64,000 bases of DNA from Pyropia yezoensis. Its lineage: Eukaryota > Rhodophyta > Bangiophyceae > Bangiales > Bangiaceae. The translations under genes and the position numbers were made by a program. The stretch is from positions 21,471,366-21,535,365 of the forward strand of contig CM020619.1 of the NCBI GenBank assembly GCA_009829735.1. Reading direction: 5' to 3'. Within the stretch, counting starts at the first letter, position 1, and each line of letters starts with the position of its first letter. Positions 1 to 12,060 of the stretch are shown in pieces. The notes under the pieces were generated by a model. The model did no database searches and was not told the DNA's origin. It was given only the letters and a program-made list of their open reading frames with translations.

Positions 1-1223
1 CGCCGCCGCCGCTGCCGTGGCCGCCGCGGTGGCCTCCTCGGGTGGGGGCGGCGGCCACCCGCCGCCCGCCTCGTCGCGTGGGATGGGGGAGCCCGCCCAC
101 CAGCCGTCGGCGACCGTGTTGCTGCTGCCCCGGCCGCTGGTGCCGCCCCGCCGGGAACGGGACGGGGAGTCGGCCAGGGGGGGGGGGGGGCCCGCCGGCG
201 GCCTCGTGGAGAGGAAACCGCCGCGGAAACCGCCGCGGAGGAGGGTGTCGGTGGGGGGCGGCAGCGAGCCGCGGCCGCCGCCACAACAACAACCACCACC
301 GCCGCCGCCCCCGCCAATGGCGGCGCCTCGGCCGTCTGCCTGACCCTGGTGGCCACCCCCCCCGCCTCGCGGCGGGGAGTCGGTGCGCAGACGGCCGCCA
401 CCGCCGCCGCCACCACCGTCGCCGCCGCCACAGCTGCCATTGCAGACGGGGGCGACGGCCGTCCGGGGCGGCGGCACGGTGGGAATGTGGTGCGGGTGTG
501 CGTGCCACCGGGGCGTCGCGTGGTGCTCCTCGGGGGGCGGCACCGCCACCAGCGCCGAGCCGCCGCCGCCCCGGCCGGCCCGCCCAGGGGGGGGCGTGAC
601 GGTGCTGCCGCTGCCGCTGCCGCTGCCGCTGCCGCTGCCCCCGCCGCCGCTGCCACCGCCGCCGCCGCCGCCGCCCCCACCGTTTGTCCACCGGTCACGG
701 CAGGGGGCGGCGGGGGCCAGCGACGGGTCGTCGGCCGCCCCTTTGGGTGCCTGCACGGGACTGCTTGTGGGGGCGCCACCCCCAACCGCCGGTCCGCCCG
801 TGACGGCGGTGAGCGCGGCGGCGGTGGCAACGGGGGTGGCGGCGGCGGCGGTGGTGCCCTCCGCTTCGCCCTCCTCCCAAATCTCAATTCGCAGCGTCCG
901 CCGCCGCGGCGACGCCGACGGCCGGCCGCGGGCGCGGGGTCCCCTCCCACTGTCCGTGTCGCCGCCCCGACCGCTGCCGGGGTGGTCACCGCCGCCGCAG
1001 CCGTCGCCGCGGCCGCGGCGGCGGCTGCCGGGCTCCCTGTCGCCGCCCCACAGGCTGCCACTGTTGCCGGCCGCCGCCGCGTCGGCCGCCCCCGTCGGCG
1101 GGAGCGCCCGGTGGGGTGCCCCGCCTGGGCGGCCGTAGAGGTAGTCGCCGCCGCCGCGGCCGCGGCCGCCGTCGGCGGCGGCACCCCGCCCGCTGGAGCG
1201 GCTGGGCGTCCGCCGCCGGCAGC

Positions 1224-1254
<31 letters not shown>

Positions 1255-1659
1255 ACCTCTGCCGACGCTCCCGCCGACGCTCCCGCCGACGCCGCCGGCC
1301 CAGCTGTCGCCGTCGCGGGAGGCAGCCCAGGAGGCGACCTCCACGTCCCCCACCTTGTCGTCCTCGTCGCGCCAGTCGCCCCCATCCCGGTACCGGCGGT
1401 CGTCGTCGCCACCGCCGCCGCCGCCGTCGCCGCCGCCGCCACCACCACCACCACCGCGGCCGACGCTGACGCTGCGGCCTTGGGAGGAGGCGTCCCCGCG
1501 GCCGCGGCGGCCGCGGCCGTCGGCGTCGGCGTCGGCGCGCATTGCCGCGGCCATGACGCGGGAGGTGTCGAGGAAGGCGCCGAGCTCCCCCAGCGGCAGC
1601 CGCAGCTCCTCACCGCCCGCGGGGGACCGCACCAGCCGGATGCGGCTGCGGTCCGCCAT
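1..1659 (-). CDS. Low-complexity Gly/Ser/Arg-rich protein, 3' end beyond window
   Basis: On the minus strand an ATG at 1659 opens a frame that stays open for 553 codons to the window edge. The first ~45 residues are of normal complexity (start MADRSRIRLVRSPAGGEELR, followed by LPLGELGAFLDTSRVMAAAM), which argues for real coding rather than GC-driven openness. After that come Gly runs, Arg/Gly blocks, Gly-Ser repeats and Asp-rich stretches, with one ordered-looking segment (RTLRIEIWEEGEAEG) near residue 255. No signal peptide, membrane segment or domain is recognisable. The plus strand also has a long open frame here (349-1866), but it is almost pure Ala/Gly/Pro. The function is unknown; the stop codon lies outside the window. 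Confidence 0.5.
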
Positions 1660-2486
1660 GAAAAGGCGGGCAAGATGTGGCCGGCGGGGGGGGGGGGGGG
1701 GGGCGGGGAGCGCGGGTGGGCGGTGGAGGGGAACGGTGGGGGAGGTGGGGGCAGGAGGTCGCGCACGGGGGGTGATGAAGGGTGGGTGGCGTGTGTTGGG
1801 GGGGGGGGGGCTGGGGGAGGTGGGACGGGGAGGGGGCAGGGTGGGGGTGTGGATGGAGCGTGGTGAGGCACGGGGTGAGGGTGGCTGCGCAACGGTGGGC
1901 AGGGGGAGCGAGGGTGCAGAGGATGTCCGTTGGGAGTCAATGATGGGGAGGGGGGGGGGGGGGCGGGGGTGCGGTGAAGAGGGCCGTTGACTGGCGGGGA
2001 GAGGCGTCGGCGGCGCAGCCTCAAGTGGCCGCCGCAGCGGTGCGGCGGGATGGCCCCGCCGTCGCCCTGCCCCCCCGGCCGGTAGGCCACGCCCACCACC
2101 CTCCACGCATCCGGCGGGTACCTACCGCCGCCGCCGCCGCCTCCGCCGCCGCCGCCGTCGCCGCCGGCGGGGGGGGGCCTCGGCGAAGGACACGGGCGCT
2201 CCCCGTCTGGCGACACACAGCCCCGGCGCGGCGGCCACGCGCCCCCCCCACGCGCTCGAGTGGGCGCCGCCCGCACCCCCCCCGCGCAAAAACAGGTGAC
2301 GTGAGCCGGGCGGTCGACCAGACGGGCAGTGGCGTGCGCGACAGTGGGGTTGGTTGGGTGGGGGGGAGGGGGATAAATAGGTAGGGGGGGAAGGGGGGGA
2401 AGGGGGGGGGGGAGGGGGAGGGGGAGGGGTGGGGGTGGGGACGACGGCCGCCGCGGTTGGGAGTTGGCAGTACGAAAGTCGCCACG

Positions 2487-2536
2487 GCGGGGGGGGGAGG
2501 GGGAGGGGGAGGGGGAGGGGGAGGGGGAGGGGGGGG
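2487..2536 (+). repeat. GGGGGA purine microsatellite
   Basis: A run of GGGGGA units, six or more, is flanked by longer G runs. It has strong G-quadruplex potential on the plus strand. Confidence 0.75.
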
Positions 2537-2880
2537 GTGCAGCCACGCCGTTGGCGACGCTGCCGAGCGGGGGGTGGAGCGGGGCGGGGAGAGGGGGGGG
2601 GGGGGGGGGGAGGCGAAGCTGTTGGTCTTCCGACCAGTGCGGCCGTCGCCAACGCCCGGTATGGATCCGAGGGGGAGCGGGGGGGGATGGGGAATGGGGG
2701 AGTGGACAAGGGGGAGAGGGGTGGGAGGCCGGGGGGGGGGAGGAAGATGGGGGGGGGTGGGGGAGGAGGGGGGGCAAGAGTACGGTGGCGGTGCGGGCGG
2801 GGGGGGGGGGCCGGGCCCCGGGGGGGGGGGGGACAGAGCGAGTGTGCCGCGACACACCCGCGGCCGGCCGGCGGCGGCGG

Positions 2881-2935
2881 CGGTCGGTCGGTCGGTCGGT
2901 CGGTCGGTCGGTCGGTCGGTCGGTCGGTCGGTCGG
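2881..2935. repeat. CGGT tetranucleotide microsatellite
   Basis: About 13.5 perfect tandem copies of CGGT are seen. On the minus strand it reads as a PTDR repeat in an otherwise unconvincing open frame. Confidence 0.9.
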
Positions 2936-3783
2936 GGCGGGCGGGCGCGGGCGGGCGGCGTCGCCGACTGGTGGCTCGGCGGTGCTGGCGCCCTCTTCCC
3001 GGCCGGGTCGCCGGGGGAGAGGGAGGCAGGGCGGCAGGCAGGGGCGCCACGACGGGCGGGCAGGTCCGCGGCGGCGACAAGGACGCGCCGGCGGCTGCCG
3101 GCGGTTGCCCACACACCCCCCCCCCCACCCCCCCCCCCCACCCCCTCCGTCACGACTGCGTATGCAGTCGCTGGCTTGCCCAGCCGGCGGCAGCAGCGGC
3201 GGCCGCCGCTGCCGGCCGCCGCCGCCCCCCGCCCCCCCCTCCCCCCCCCCCTCCCTCCCCCGTCTCTGCAGGTCAACGCCGACCGGCACTGGCGGTGCGG
3301 GTCGGGACGTCTCTGCGGTCTGGGGGATGGCGGTGCGGTGCGGTGTGGTGCGGTGCGGTGCGGTGGGGGGGGGGGGGGTGGGGGGTGCCCGGCTGACTGG
3401 CGGTCCTGCCGCTCTGCGGCTTCGCGTCGATGGATGGTTGTTTTTCCTGCCGCCAAAGCGGTCGGCGGGGAGTAGGCGGGGGGGGGGGGGGGGGGCCACA
3501 CGGGTCCCACGCTGACAAGCCAGGCCGGCGGTCGGGGGGGCAGGTGGACGTAGATGGACGCGCAGCCGCTGTACCAATAGGGGGGGTGGTGGGGAGGGGG
3601 GGGTTGTGGGGGCACAGGCGGTGAAAAAAACGGCAGGCGGGGGGGGGGGTGGGGGGGGGGGTGGGGGGGGGCGACGAGAGACAAGAGGAATGAGGGGACG
3701 GGGGGGCGGCAGCAAGGGAACCGCGGCCGCCGCGGCTCGTCCCCTATCCCCCCCCGCCCCCCTCTGCGGCCGCCACCTCCCGT

Positions 3784-3837
3784 GGCAGGAGGTGCGGGGG
3801 GGGGGGGGGGGCACTGCCCTCCCCCGCACCTCCTGCC
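3784..3837. repeat. Perfect 17-bp inverted repeat (hairpin)
   Basis: The arms at 3784-3800 and 3821-3837 (core GCAGGAGGTGCGGGGG and its complement) are perfect and separated by a 20-nt G-rich loop. It could form a hairpin in RNA or single-stranded DNA; no gene is attached to it. Confidence 0.7.
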
Positions 3838-4237
3838 GCGGTTCTTGCTACGGGAGGTTGGGTGGGTGGGCGGGGGTGCCGGCGGGCAGCCCAGCTGGCG
3901 AGGGCGGGCACCCCAGCTGGCCAGCTGACGAGAGCCGGGGGGGGGGGTTGGGGGGAGGCGGGGTTGGGGGGGGGGGGGGGGGGTGCGCCCCGACGCTGCT
4001 GCTGCTGCTGCCGCCGCCGCCACGCCACCCACCGCTTCCACCGCGGCTGCCGCTGCCGTTGCCGTCGCCGACGCTGCTGCCGACGCTGCCGCCGCCGCTG
4101 CCGTCGCTGCCGACGCGCCCGCCCGAGCGCCGCCCCCCCCCCGAGCCGCGGCGCCGGCGCCGGCGCCAGTGCCGCCGCCGGCGCCGCCCCCTCGAGCCGC
4201 CCGCGTGTCGGACGAGGGCGGCAGCGCCCCCGCGGCG

Positions 4238-4269
<32 letters not shown>

Positions 4270-5200
4270 GGGCGCGCACGCACGCGCACGCCACGGCCGT
4301 GCTCCCCCCCCCCCCCGCCTTTTGGCGCCCCGGTTTGTCAGCACGCAGACACCGTGGCGGCAGGGGTGTAGGTCGTATCCCGCTGCCTGCCCCCCCCACC
4401 AAAGCGGCCACTCAAAACAGGCGTTGGGCTGGGAAGGCCCTGTGCCGGACCGCGCCACCGCCACCGCGTGACTGCCGCCGCCGCCAACGCTGCCGCTGCC
4501 GCCGCTGCCGCGGCCGTCTGCTGCTGCCGCGGCCGTCAACCCGCCCCAAAAGAGATATTCCGGCCGCCAGCGGGCGGCCGGGGGGCCCAACCTTTTGTCG
4601 CTTGCCCCGTTGGCTGTGCGGCAGCGGCGCCGCCTGGGCGGCGGGGGGAGCGGTGACCACAGCAGCAGCGGCGCGCGCCCCAACGGCGGGGGCGCGCGTG
4701 TCGGTAGCTGGGGGAGCGGACAGCAAACGGGCGCTTGCAGGTCCGGGGGGGGGTGTGCATCATACAGTGCGCCCAAATGGTGGGGGGCGCGCGTGGAGGT
4801 AGCTAGCGGCGGCAGCGGACAACACGGGGGTGCTTGGCGGTGGTGCGTGGGCAGGTATGTCCCTAGAGCGGGTGGGGGGGGGGAAGGGGCGGTGGCGGGG
4901 GGGGCGTGTGCGGTGGGGCCCACTGCATGGGGGGCCGCCCGCCAGTCCCCCACGGATCGTGCACGCGCGCGCCGCCCGCATCCTTCCAGCAGCCGCCGCC
5001 GCCACTCGACCTTTTGGTCTGGCCGTCCCCTAAGAGGCACGCGCGTGGGCTGCGAGAAGGGCGGGGGCAAAAACCCGCGTGCCCGATCGTCACGCACCCC
5101 CCTCTCGACCCGAGACGGCAGGGAGGCAGGGGCCCGTACAGTACAGTGGCTCGCGCAACGGCCACCGACGCAAGGCAGCCTGCGTGTCCAACCGAGGCTC

Positions 5201-8200
5201 TCTACCTAGTCCTTTGTTGGGAAAGAAGCCCCCACCGCACAGGGGCCCGCCGGTAGGGTGGGACACGCACCGCACATTCTGATCCTGCTTTCAAAGACGA
5301 GTTCTTTTTTGATCGGGAGAGCGCTGGCTTTCGCGTGGAAAGGGGCGTGTCCCAGACACAGAGTGCCGAGAGGAGCAGCGTTGGTGACTCGGCCCGTGGA
5401 CGGGATTTTTTTTCCTCGCGTACATACACATTGGTGAGCAACAGTAGGCGTACACAACAAGCTGGAGGACGTGAATTCGCTCTACATACAGGCGTACAAG
5501 CACCCCCGAGGCAAAAACGTTCCCATACAGCGTCAAGCAAGAGAAGCAGAGCAAGAACTGTCCCATACGTAATGGTATTCTTCCCCGTTCCACGTAGACA
5601 AATTCCGCGTTGCATATGCGCTACAGTAGATAGGCATACGCACACTCCAGAGCCTGGAACGGACACGTACCTAAAAAAAACACCCAAGAAAGAGGTTCCT
5701 TCTGTCACACAAGACTACATACTCCTCTGGCAGCAGGCCAAGGGAGTCACGGCGCTCTCTGTAACTGCTCGATGAATGAGCGGAACGGGGGGGCGTGGGG
5801 CAAGGACCCCACGGGGCCCACGGCAGGTGGGCGAAAACGGGAGTAGTCGACAGCAGCGTCGTCGACGCCACCTCTTGTGGTCACTTGTTCACTGCGTGAA
5901 CAGAGCATCCTCGGGTCCGCAGGACTTTGAGATCTAGCCCCCGGCATTCAAAGCTGCAGTTCAGTGTGCTTCTATGGATCCTTTTGCATGTCTACTCAGG
6001 TAGTGGGCTTCTTTTTTAAAAACAATGGCCAGGCTGGGGGCGCGTCTCGCCCTATTTCCAACGCGGGTGACGAAAGGAGCCGGATGGATAAACGACGCGG
6101 GGACTGGAACACGTGCCACACGCACCCATTCTCATGCACATCCACCCCAGACCAGAGCAACTGACAACGCGCCGCGACGGGGACGATATTAATGTGCCTG
6201 GGGAGACACGCTGGCCTTCTTCGTGCAGCTACGCAGGCCACCGAGACCAAAGGACTATGACCCTTGGGCCGTACCTATGTCAGCCGTGGACCTTGGGTAC
6301 CGTGGGTTGGGGGTCCCCTGTACTCTGGAGGTTGGCCACTGAGCGCTGTTCTGCTTTCCGTGGCGATGAGACGATACAACGACGATGGTCTTGTCAATCT
6401 TTCGGAATCCAATGAATCAATGTCTCTTTCCCCTGAGGAAGCCCAGTTGGAAGGAGCAGCCGTCTGAAACCGGGGTGGGCCTCCGGTTGCAGTGTCGCCG
6501 TCCACAGTGCTCCCCCATCTTGGCATGCAAAGATGGGGGAGCGCTGTGGACGGCTGCATGCAGGGCTCCCACGCACGTCCTATTCCCCCCCCTGGCTGCC
6601 ATCCTTCTCTTTACCAACCCCTTCAGCACCACCAAGCTGTCCACACAGACCCATGCCAGGAGCACCACCCTCGCCCCTGTGGTGTGTATACCATGGTCCC
6701 TACCAAGTCCAAGACTAGCTCACATCCATAGCACATTTGGCGCGCTGTATACCGGCCAGATTCACACTACGTACCTTGGACGGAGTCTGTGGCAGCGGCG
6801 GAGTCAAGACCCGCATGAATGGTTGCGTTGTGGGCTGCGTCGAAGAGTCTGGGGAGGACGTGTCGGCTGGGACGGGATCACCCCAGGCAGCCGCGCGGCA
6901 GCGCCATGCAAACCACACCCACCTGAGTGGCCAGGGGCGCGGCAGGGTCGCACAGCAACGCAAGGCAGGAAGGGCTCCACCCGGGACGACCACCCTGTCT
7001 GTGTCCCCGTTGCGCCAACCGGCGAGTGTCTGAGCTGTCGCCACACCTGCCGACGTTTCCGCCACCGCATTGACGCCATGAGTTGTACCGACAGACGAGC
7101 CTCAACAGCTGGGAGACGGAGTGGACCTGCCTCCGCGCGTCGTGCTCGTAGATCGTAGTGGGGGCAGGGCGTGTTGGCGAACCACGCGGTTGAAAATGGC
7201 GTGCTCTGATTCGCCGCACCTGCATGAGGGGACAAGGGCGGGCAAAGCGCTCCATTGTATTCGACACGTTTATCTCTTCAGCCCACCCGTCTGGCCGGCA
7301 GCGGGGGCGAAGAGGTCCGCCGCCGCCGCCGCCGCTTGGCGTGACGAAGGGAATCGCACAGGCGGCTCACGGCGGACACGCGAGCCCCCCCCACCGCAAT
7401 CGCCTGTTCTCTTGAGCAGACCCCTGGCCCGCAACTTGCGACCTTGGAGGCAAAGGCGCAGCTGCTGATGTTCCCGTAATGAAGGTGATTCGCCCGTAGC
7501 CGTGGTCTGTGTCCCCTCGCGCTCCTAATTTTAGTCTGCAGGCAGTGGCCACTCGAGTGATCTACCTTTGGATCGAGAGGGACTTTTGTCGCCCTCTCAG
7601 TGATCGTCGTGGATGGCGGATCCCCCTCGAGGCGGGCTCGGCGAGCGACACGGCCGCGGCACACGCACTGATTGGTCAAAGCTTCCTCCCAGTGCGTGCC
7701 CACCGCGGACCGGTCGACTGTGTGTATCAGTCGCTTGCCCAGACGGACAACAAGGAATTGTTCACGGAGGAGAACGAATGTAGGCAAGTCGCATGCAGTT
7801 TCTCTTAAGGACCGACCCTGTTAAGTAAAAGACGCCCTGGGAACACCTGGGCCAGCAGGTGCAGACAGGCTGTGTGTGGGCCCTGCCCAACGGTCCCTGG
7901 CCTCATCAGCTGGACCCCCCCCCCAGTCGCCACTTTCCATCCTCCTGTGGCCAAGCGGGGGGTGACTGGCTCACCCGTCTGCCCGCCTTGCCATCGCCTC
8001 TCCAACGGGGGGACTGCTGGGTGGTCTTGGGCCACCCACGGTGCGCGTGGCTGTCCAGTCTCCCCGCCCCTCCACCATCGTTGCACAACCGCCGGCAGGT
8101 GTCTGGCCGTCTGGGCGCCCCTCGCTGCCTCCCCCCCCCCCCCCCCCCCCCCCCCCACCCCCCAGCGTCCACCACTACTGCCCCCGGTGCCCCCCCCCCC

Positions 8201-9714
8201 ACCAGCACCCAACCTGTCGTCAAAACAGGCCGCCGCCGCCCCTCGTCCCCAGTGTGTCTGGAAGCAGCGGGCTCCTGGGGTAAGAGGGGTGGCTGGCTGG
8301 TGTATCCTTCTGCCGCCGCAGCGTCCGCTGGCTGCTCCCGACCCTCTCTGCCTGGTAGCCGCGGCTGCCGCCTCCTCGGCGCGCGCTGCTAGCGGGCGCG
8401 CGCGTACATACCTTCCTACCAACCCCCCCCCCCCCCCCCCCCCCGCCGCAGGGAGCTGCTTTGGCCCTCACGCGCGGGGGCCACCAGCGGCAAGGGGCGT
8501 CTTGAGGGGGCCTGCCGCCCTGGCAGGGGTGGGCGGTTGGCCCCCGTTGGGGGGCGCCCCACCCCCCGCGCGGCGACACCGTGCGGCCGTGACGGCCGCG
8601 CCGTTGGGGGAGGTGCACGACCCCCCGGTCCGCCCGGCCGCCAGGCGGTCTGTGTGGCCCCCGTCCCGCCCCCCGGCTGGTGGCCAAGGCTTGCGGCCCG
8701 CAGCGGGCAGCCCGCTGCCGCCGCCGCCGCTGCCGCCGCCCCCACCGCCGCCGCCGCCGCCCCCCACCGCCGCCGCCGCCGCCCCCACCGCCGCCGCCGC
8801 CCCGCCGTCGACGGTCCGCCCCCAGGGATCAGCGGGCGGGCCGCGCGCGAGCGGCCACGTGGCGGGAGCAGGGCGTGACACGAGGCGTGGCGGCCCACTC
8901 CGCATGCGGAGGCGTCGGCCGCCGACGGTGGGCCGCGGCGGGACGACGCGGTGCCGGCCCCCCGGGGACTCCCCCCCCCCACCCCCGAGGCGGGAAGCAG
9001 CGCCGCTAGGGTGCACGACGGTGACGGCGCGGGGAGGCGCGCGCGCGTGCGGCGGGACACGGCGAGGACGCGCGCCGGCACGACGGCGGGGGGGGGGGGT
9101 GGGACGCGGCAGGGCGGTGCGGTGCACGGCGGCGGCGGCGCGCGTCACGGCGGGAGGAGGGCAGGGGAGGGCAGAGGAGGGGAGAGGAGAGGGGTTGGGG
9201 GGTGGGGGGGGGTGGGGCGACGCGGTGCAGGCCGGCTGGGTGGGCGTGTGACCCCCACCGTGCACCGGCTTGCGCGCTGCGGTGACCGACGGCGGTACGA
9301 CGACGAGCGTTGTCTGTCAGGCGGTGGGGGTGGGGGCGGCGACGGCAGCGGCAGCGTCGGCGGTGACGGTGGCGGCGGTGCCACCCGCGGCCGCGCGTGT
9401 CGCCAAGGCGGGCGGCGTGGCAGCTGCTGCGTACGGGTAGGGGTTGGGCGGTGGACGCTGCCGTCCTCTCCGCGCTTTCCTCTGCCCAATCCCCCCCCCG
9501 CCTCCCACTCCCGGCCCTCCCCCTTGCGTCCCATACCTCGTCCCGCTTCTTCCCCTCCCTCCTCCTTTTGCTGTGGGACGGCCTCTTTTCCGACTCCCTC
9601 GGGCAGTTTTTCCCATCCCGACTCGCCTCCCCCCCCCCCCCCCCCCCCCCTCCCGCTGCCCCCCCACCCCCCCCACCCCCCTCCCCTTTCCCACCTCCTG
9701 CCTGTCCCCTGGAT
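5201..9714. other. No defensible gene
   Basis: From about 5.2 to 7.8 kb the GC content is lower and all frames are short. From 7.8 to 9.7 kb C runs and Ala/Pro/Gly frames reappear on both strands (for example 7872-9251 plus and 8468-9265 minus), but none has an ordered N-terminus or a domain. The last ~250 bases before 9715 are pyrimidine-rich and probably form the leader of the next gene. Confidence 0.45.
6497..6554. repeat. 25-bp near-perfect hairpin, 8-nt loop
   Basis: Arms 6497-6521 and 6530-6554 are complementary at 24 of 25 positions. The exception would be a G-U pair if transcribed. The loop is GGCATGCA. It sits in a gene-free, moderate-GC stretch. The size fits a small-RNA precursor or a terminator-like hairpin, but no U-tract or flanking gene shows which. 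Confidence 0.75.
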
Positions 9715-10983
9715 ATGGACGTTGTCCCTGTGCCCGTCCACGTCCGCCCCGCGATGGTGCTCGGCGGCGGGGACCGCACCGAGGCGCGCCCCCCCCACCC
9801 CACCCTCGCGGGGGTCCCCCACCCCGCGGCGGCGGCGGGCGCCGGGTCGGCGGCCGGCGGCACCACCCCCGCCACCACGGACGCGCCGCCAATGCAGAGC
9901 ACCCGCGCGGGGACGCCGCTGCCAACGGGGGAGGCGGCCCGGCGGGTGGAGCGCGCCGCGCAGCTGCAGCTGTGGAATGAGGAGGCGGCGCGGCGTCGGG
10001 TGGTGGGGGCGGGGGGGGGCGGCGGCGGCGGCCCGGGGGGGGGCGGGGGGGGGCCCGCCGATGAATGGGGGGGCGCCGGCCTCGCCGCCGCCGCCGCCGC
10101 CGCCGCGGGCCTAACGGGCGCTGCCGACGGCGGCGGGGGGGGAGGGGGAGGGGGGGGGATGGGGAGGGGCGCCGCCGGCCAAGGCGCCCCGGCCGACACT
10201 GCCTTCCCCGCCGACCGTCGCGGGAGCAGCGGCGGCGCCGGCGGCAGCGGGGGCGTTGACGCGTCCACGGGGGTACCCGTTGGCCCGTCGTCGCGGCCCA
10301 GCTGGGATGTGCCACGCTACCACCGTCGCTCGTCAGCGGCCGAGGCGGACCTACCGCGGGTGCGTGCGGGCGGCCCCGGCGGTGCGGGGGGGGGCGGCGG
10401 CCGTATCCCCGAGGACGAGCGCTACGCAGACGTGGATGACAGCGGGTCGGCGTTGTCGTTGACCTCCTCGGCAACCGCGTCGTCGGCGACAACGGTGGAG
10501 GGGGGGGGGGGGGGGGGGGGGCAGCAGGAAGAGACGGCGGCGGCGACCAGGGGGGAAGGGGGGTCCTTTTCCGGTGCCCCCTCGGCGCTGCCCACCCCGT
10601 CCGTGCCGGTGGTGCTCCCGGTCATGACGGCGGCAACGCCGGCGGCGGCAGCACCGGCCGCACCGGCGGCGGCAACGCCGGCGGCGGCAGCACCGGCCGC
10701 ACCGGCGGCGGCGGCCGTGCCGGCCACCGTGGTGGCCGAGACGCGCGGCGTGGCAGGTGGAGCGGCAGCGGTGCTGGCCGCACCTGCCACGGCGTCGCCG
10801 GCTAGTGCGGTGCCAGTGGCGGGTCAGCCGGCTGCAGCGGCGGCGGCGGCAGCGGGGGGGCGGCCTCCCAAGGGTGGAGCCACCGACGGGGCCGGCGCAA
10901 AGGGCCGACGCAAGGCGGGCGGCGCCAAGGGCGAGCCCCCGCCCCGGTCGGGCGGCTGCTTTAGCTGCCTCCGCGGTTCCTGA
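9715..10983 (+). CDS. Ala/Gly-rich low-complexity protein with Cys-containing C-terminus
   Basis: This is a 422-aa protein. I chose the ATG at 9715 because it is the first after a long pyrimidine tract typical of a leader, although the frame is open further upstream. The start MDVVPVPVHVRPAMVLGGGD is ordered, and a charged helical segment (VERAAQLQLWNEEAARRR) lies near residue 80. Ala and Gly homopolymers follow. Residues ~303-330 contain a duplicated 13-residue TPAAAAPAAPAAA-type unit, encoded by a 39-bp tandem repeat near 10636-10713. The tail is basic, rich in Gly/Lys/Pro, and ends in CFSCLRGS, whose paired cysteines could be lipidated or bind metal. No known family was recognised. The frame is unbroken through several poly-G runs, unlike other long genes in the window. 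Confidence 0.6.
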   Translation: MDVVPVPVHVRPAMVLGGGDRTEARPPHPTLAGVPHPAAAAGAGSAAGGTTPATTDAPPMQSTRAGTPLPTGEAARRVERAAQLQLWNEEAARRRVVGAGGGGGGGPGGGGGGPADEWGGAGLAAAAAAAAGLTGAADGGGGGGGGGGMGRGAAGQGAPADTAFPADRRGSSGGAGGSGGVDASTGVPVGPSSRPSWDVPRYHRRSSAAEADLPRVRAGGPGGAGGGGGRIPEDERYADVDDSGSALSLTSSATASSATTVEGGGGGGGQQEETAAATRGEGGSFSGAPSALPTPSVPVVLPVMTAATPAAAAPAAPAAATPAAAAPAAPAAAAVPATVVAETRGVAGGAAAVLAAPATASPASAVPVAGQPAAAAAAAAGGRPPKGGATDGAGAKGRRKAGGAKGEPPPRSGGCFSCLRGS

Positions 10984-12060
10984 ACGGGCGGCTATGGGGA
11001 AAGGAAGGTGGGAAATTGGAGGGGTGCGGGGTAGCGGACAAGTCAAGGTATTTCGGGGTTCCTCTCCTCGGTCCCCGCGGACGCCTCCTTCCTGCTTTGT
11101 AGAGGGACAGGCGGAGCTCAGCCTCTACTTCCAGAACCTATCGCTCCCTTTATTGTGCCCGTGTGGGGCGGCGACCAACTGTGACGGGCTTCCTGGAGGA
11201 GAGAGGTGGTTGGCATCGGCTTCCCGTTCTTGATCTCTCCGCAGCGAGTGTCAGTGGGCCTTGTATTGGGTCCCAGCTAATCGGCATGCGTTCTTTTTTC
11301 GCCCCTGTCCCTCTTTTTACCTTTTATCTGCTCCCATTGACAATGCGTGTCCCTTCCGATAGCCCGCGACAAGGGCCCTCCGCCTCGCTTAGTTTCGCCA
11401 GCGGTGGCAGCCCCCCGTTGCCTGCCCCGTGCGAGCGGTGGGAGTGGGAAGACGGGTGGAGCGAGCGTCAGTTGCGCCGTCGAGGCGCAACTGCAAGGGG
11501 AACCGCCAGGGTAGGTGGTGTGCAACCGGGCCCGCCCTGGGAAGGGGGGGAGGGATCACGCTCCCCCGCTCCTCCCCCCTCCTTCATCGTCGGGTGCGGG
11601 GCGGGTGGCACCACTCGTGGCGCTGCCGGTGCCGCCCGCATCGCCGGCGGGGGCATGACGCGTTCCGCCTACCGTAGGGACAGTGAGCACACCCTGCGGG
11701 CGGATGGGGGGGGGGGTTGGGTTGGGTGGTGGGGTGCTCGTGTGCAGAGACCGTTCTCCCATTGACCGCGAGCCCGACGAGCGGGCAGAGCGATGCAAGG
11801 GTTGTTGTGGCTTGCGAGCACCCCCTTGAGGTGCAAGCGGGCGGGTACCTTGCCACCTCGCCGCAGCCCGGTCGTGGGGGAATAAAAAGCGGGGGCGGAG
11901 CGGCAGTCGGCGGTCGACACACTTTGCAACGCCCCGCACGGAACGGCAGCCGCGACGGTGCACCCCCCGCTGCCCAAGATGCGGACACACCAGCCCCTCC
12001 CTCCCCCTCCTCCTCTCCCCCCGTCGCGGCCCCTTCCCCGTCCCCTCACGACACCCGACA
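10984..12060. other. Intergenic, no gene seen
   Basis: This region holds the 3' flank of the upstream gene, short frames on both strands, and a CT-rich stretch at about 11960-12060 that probably forms the leader of the secreted-protein gene starting at 12061. Confidence 0.45.

Larger units (their letters stand above)
1660..5200. other. Gene-poor G-rich tract with microsatellites
   Basis: This stretch is dominated on the plus strand by poly-G runs of 8-14 bases and purine blocks. Frames of 600-990 codons stay open on the minus strand, but they encode proline-rich low-complexity text and reflect the rarity of stop codons at this GC content. An Ala-rich block around 3980-4470 could be an exon on either strand; I cannot choose. 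It may hold the promoter of the minus-strand gene that starts at 1659. Confidence 0.5.

Noticed and set aside
349..1866. 505-codon plus-strand frame opposite the gene at 1-1659
   Set aside because: Pure Ala/Gly/Pro text; the minus strand has a better N-terminus and acidic/ordered segments.
2881..2935. CGGT array as a CRISPR or telomere-like array
   Set aside because: A simple 4-bp microsatellite without spacers; not a telomere unit pattern I know.
2122..5097. 991-codon minus-strand open frame
   Set aside because: Almost entirely proline/arginine/alanine low complexity with microsatellite-encoded repeats; long openness is expected at this GC content, and no ordered start or domain is present.
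7872..9265. Plus and minus Ala/Pro/Gly frames of 459 and 265 codons
   Set aside because: No ordered segment or plausible start; both run through C-runs and appear compositional.
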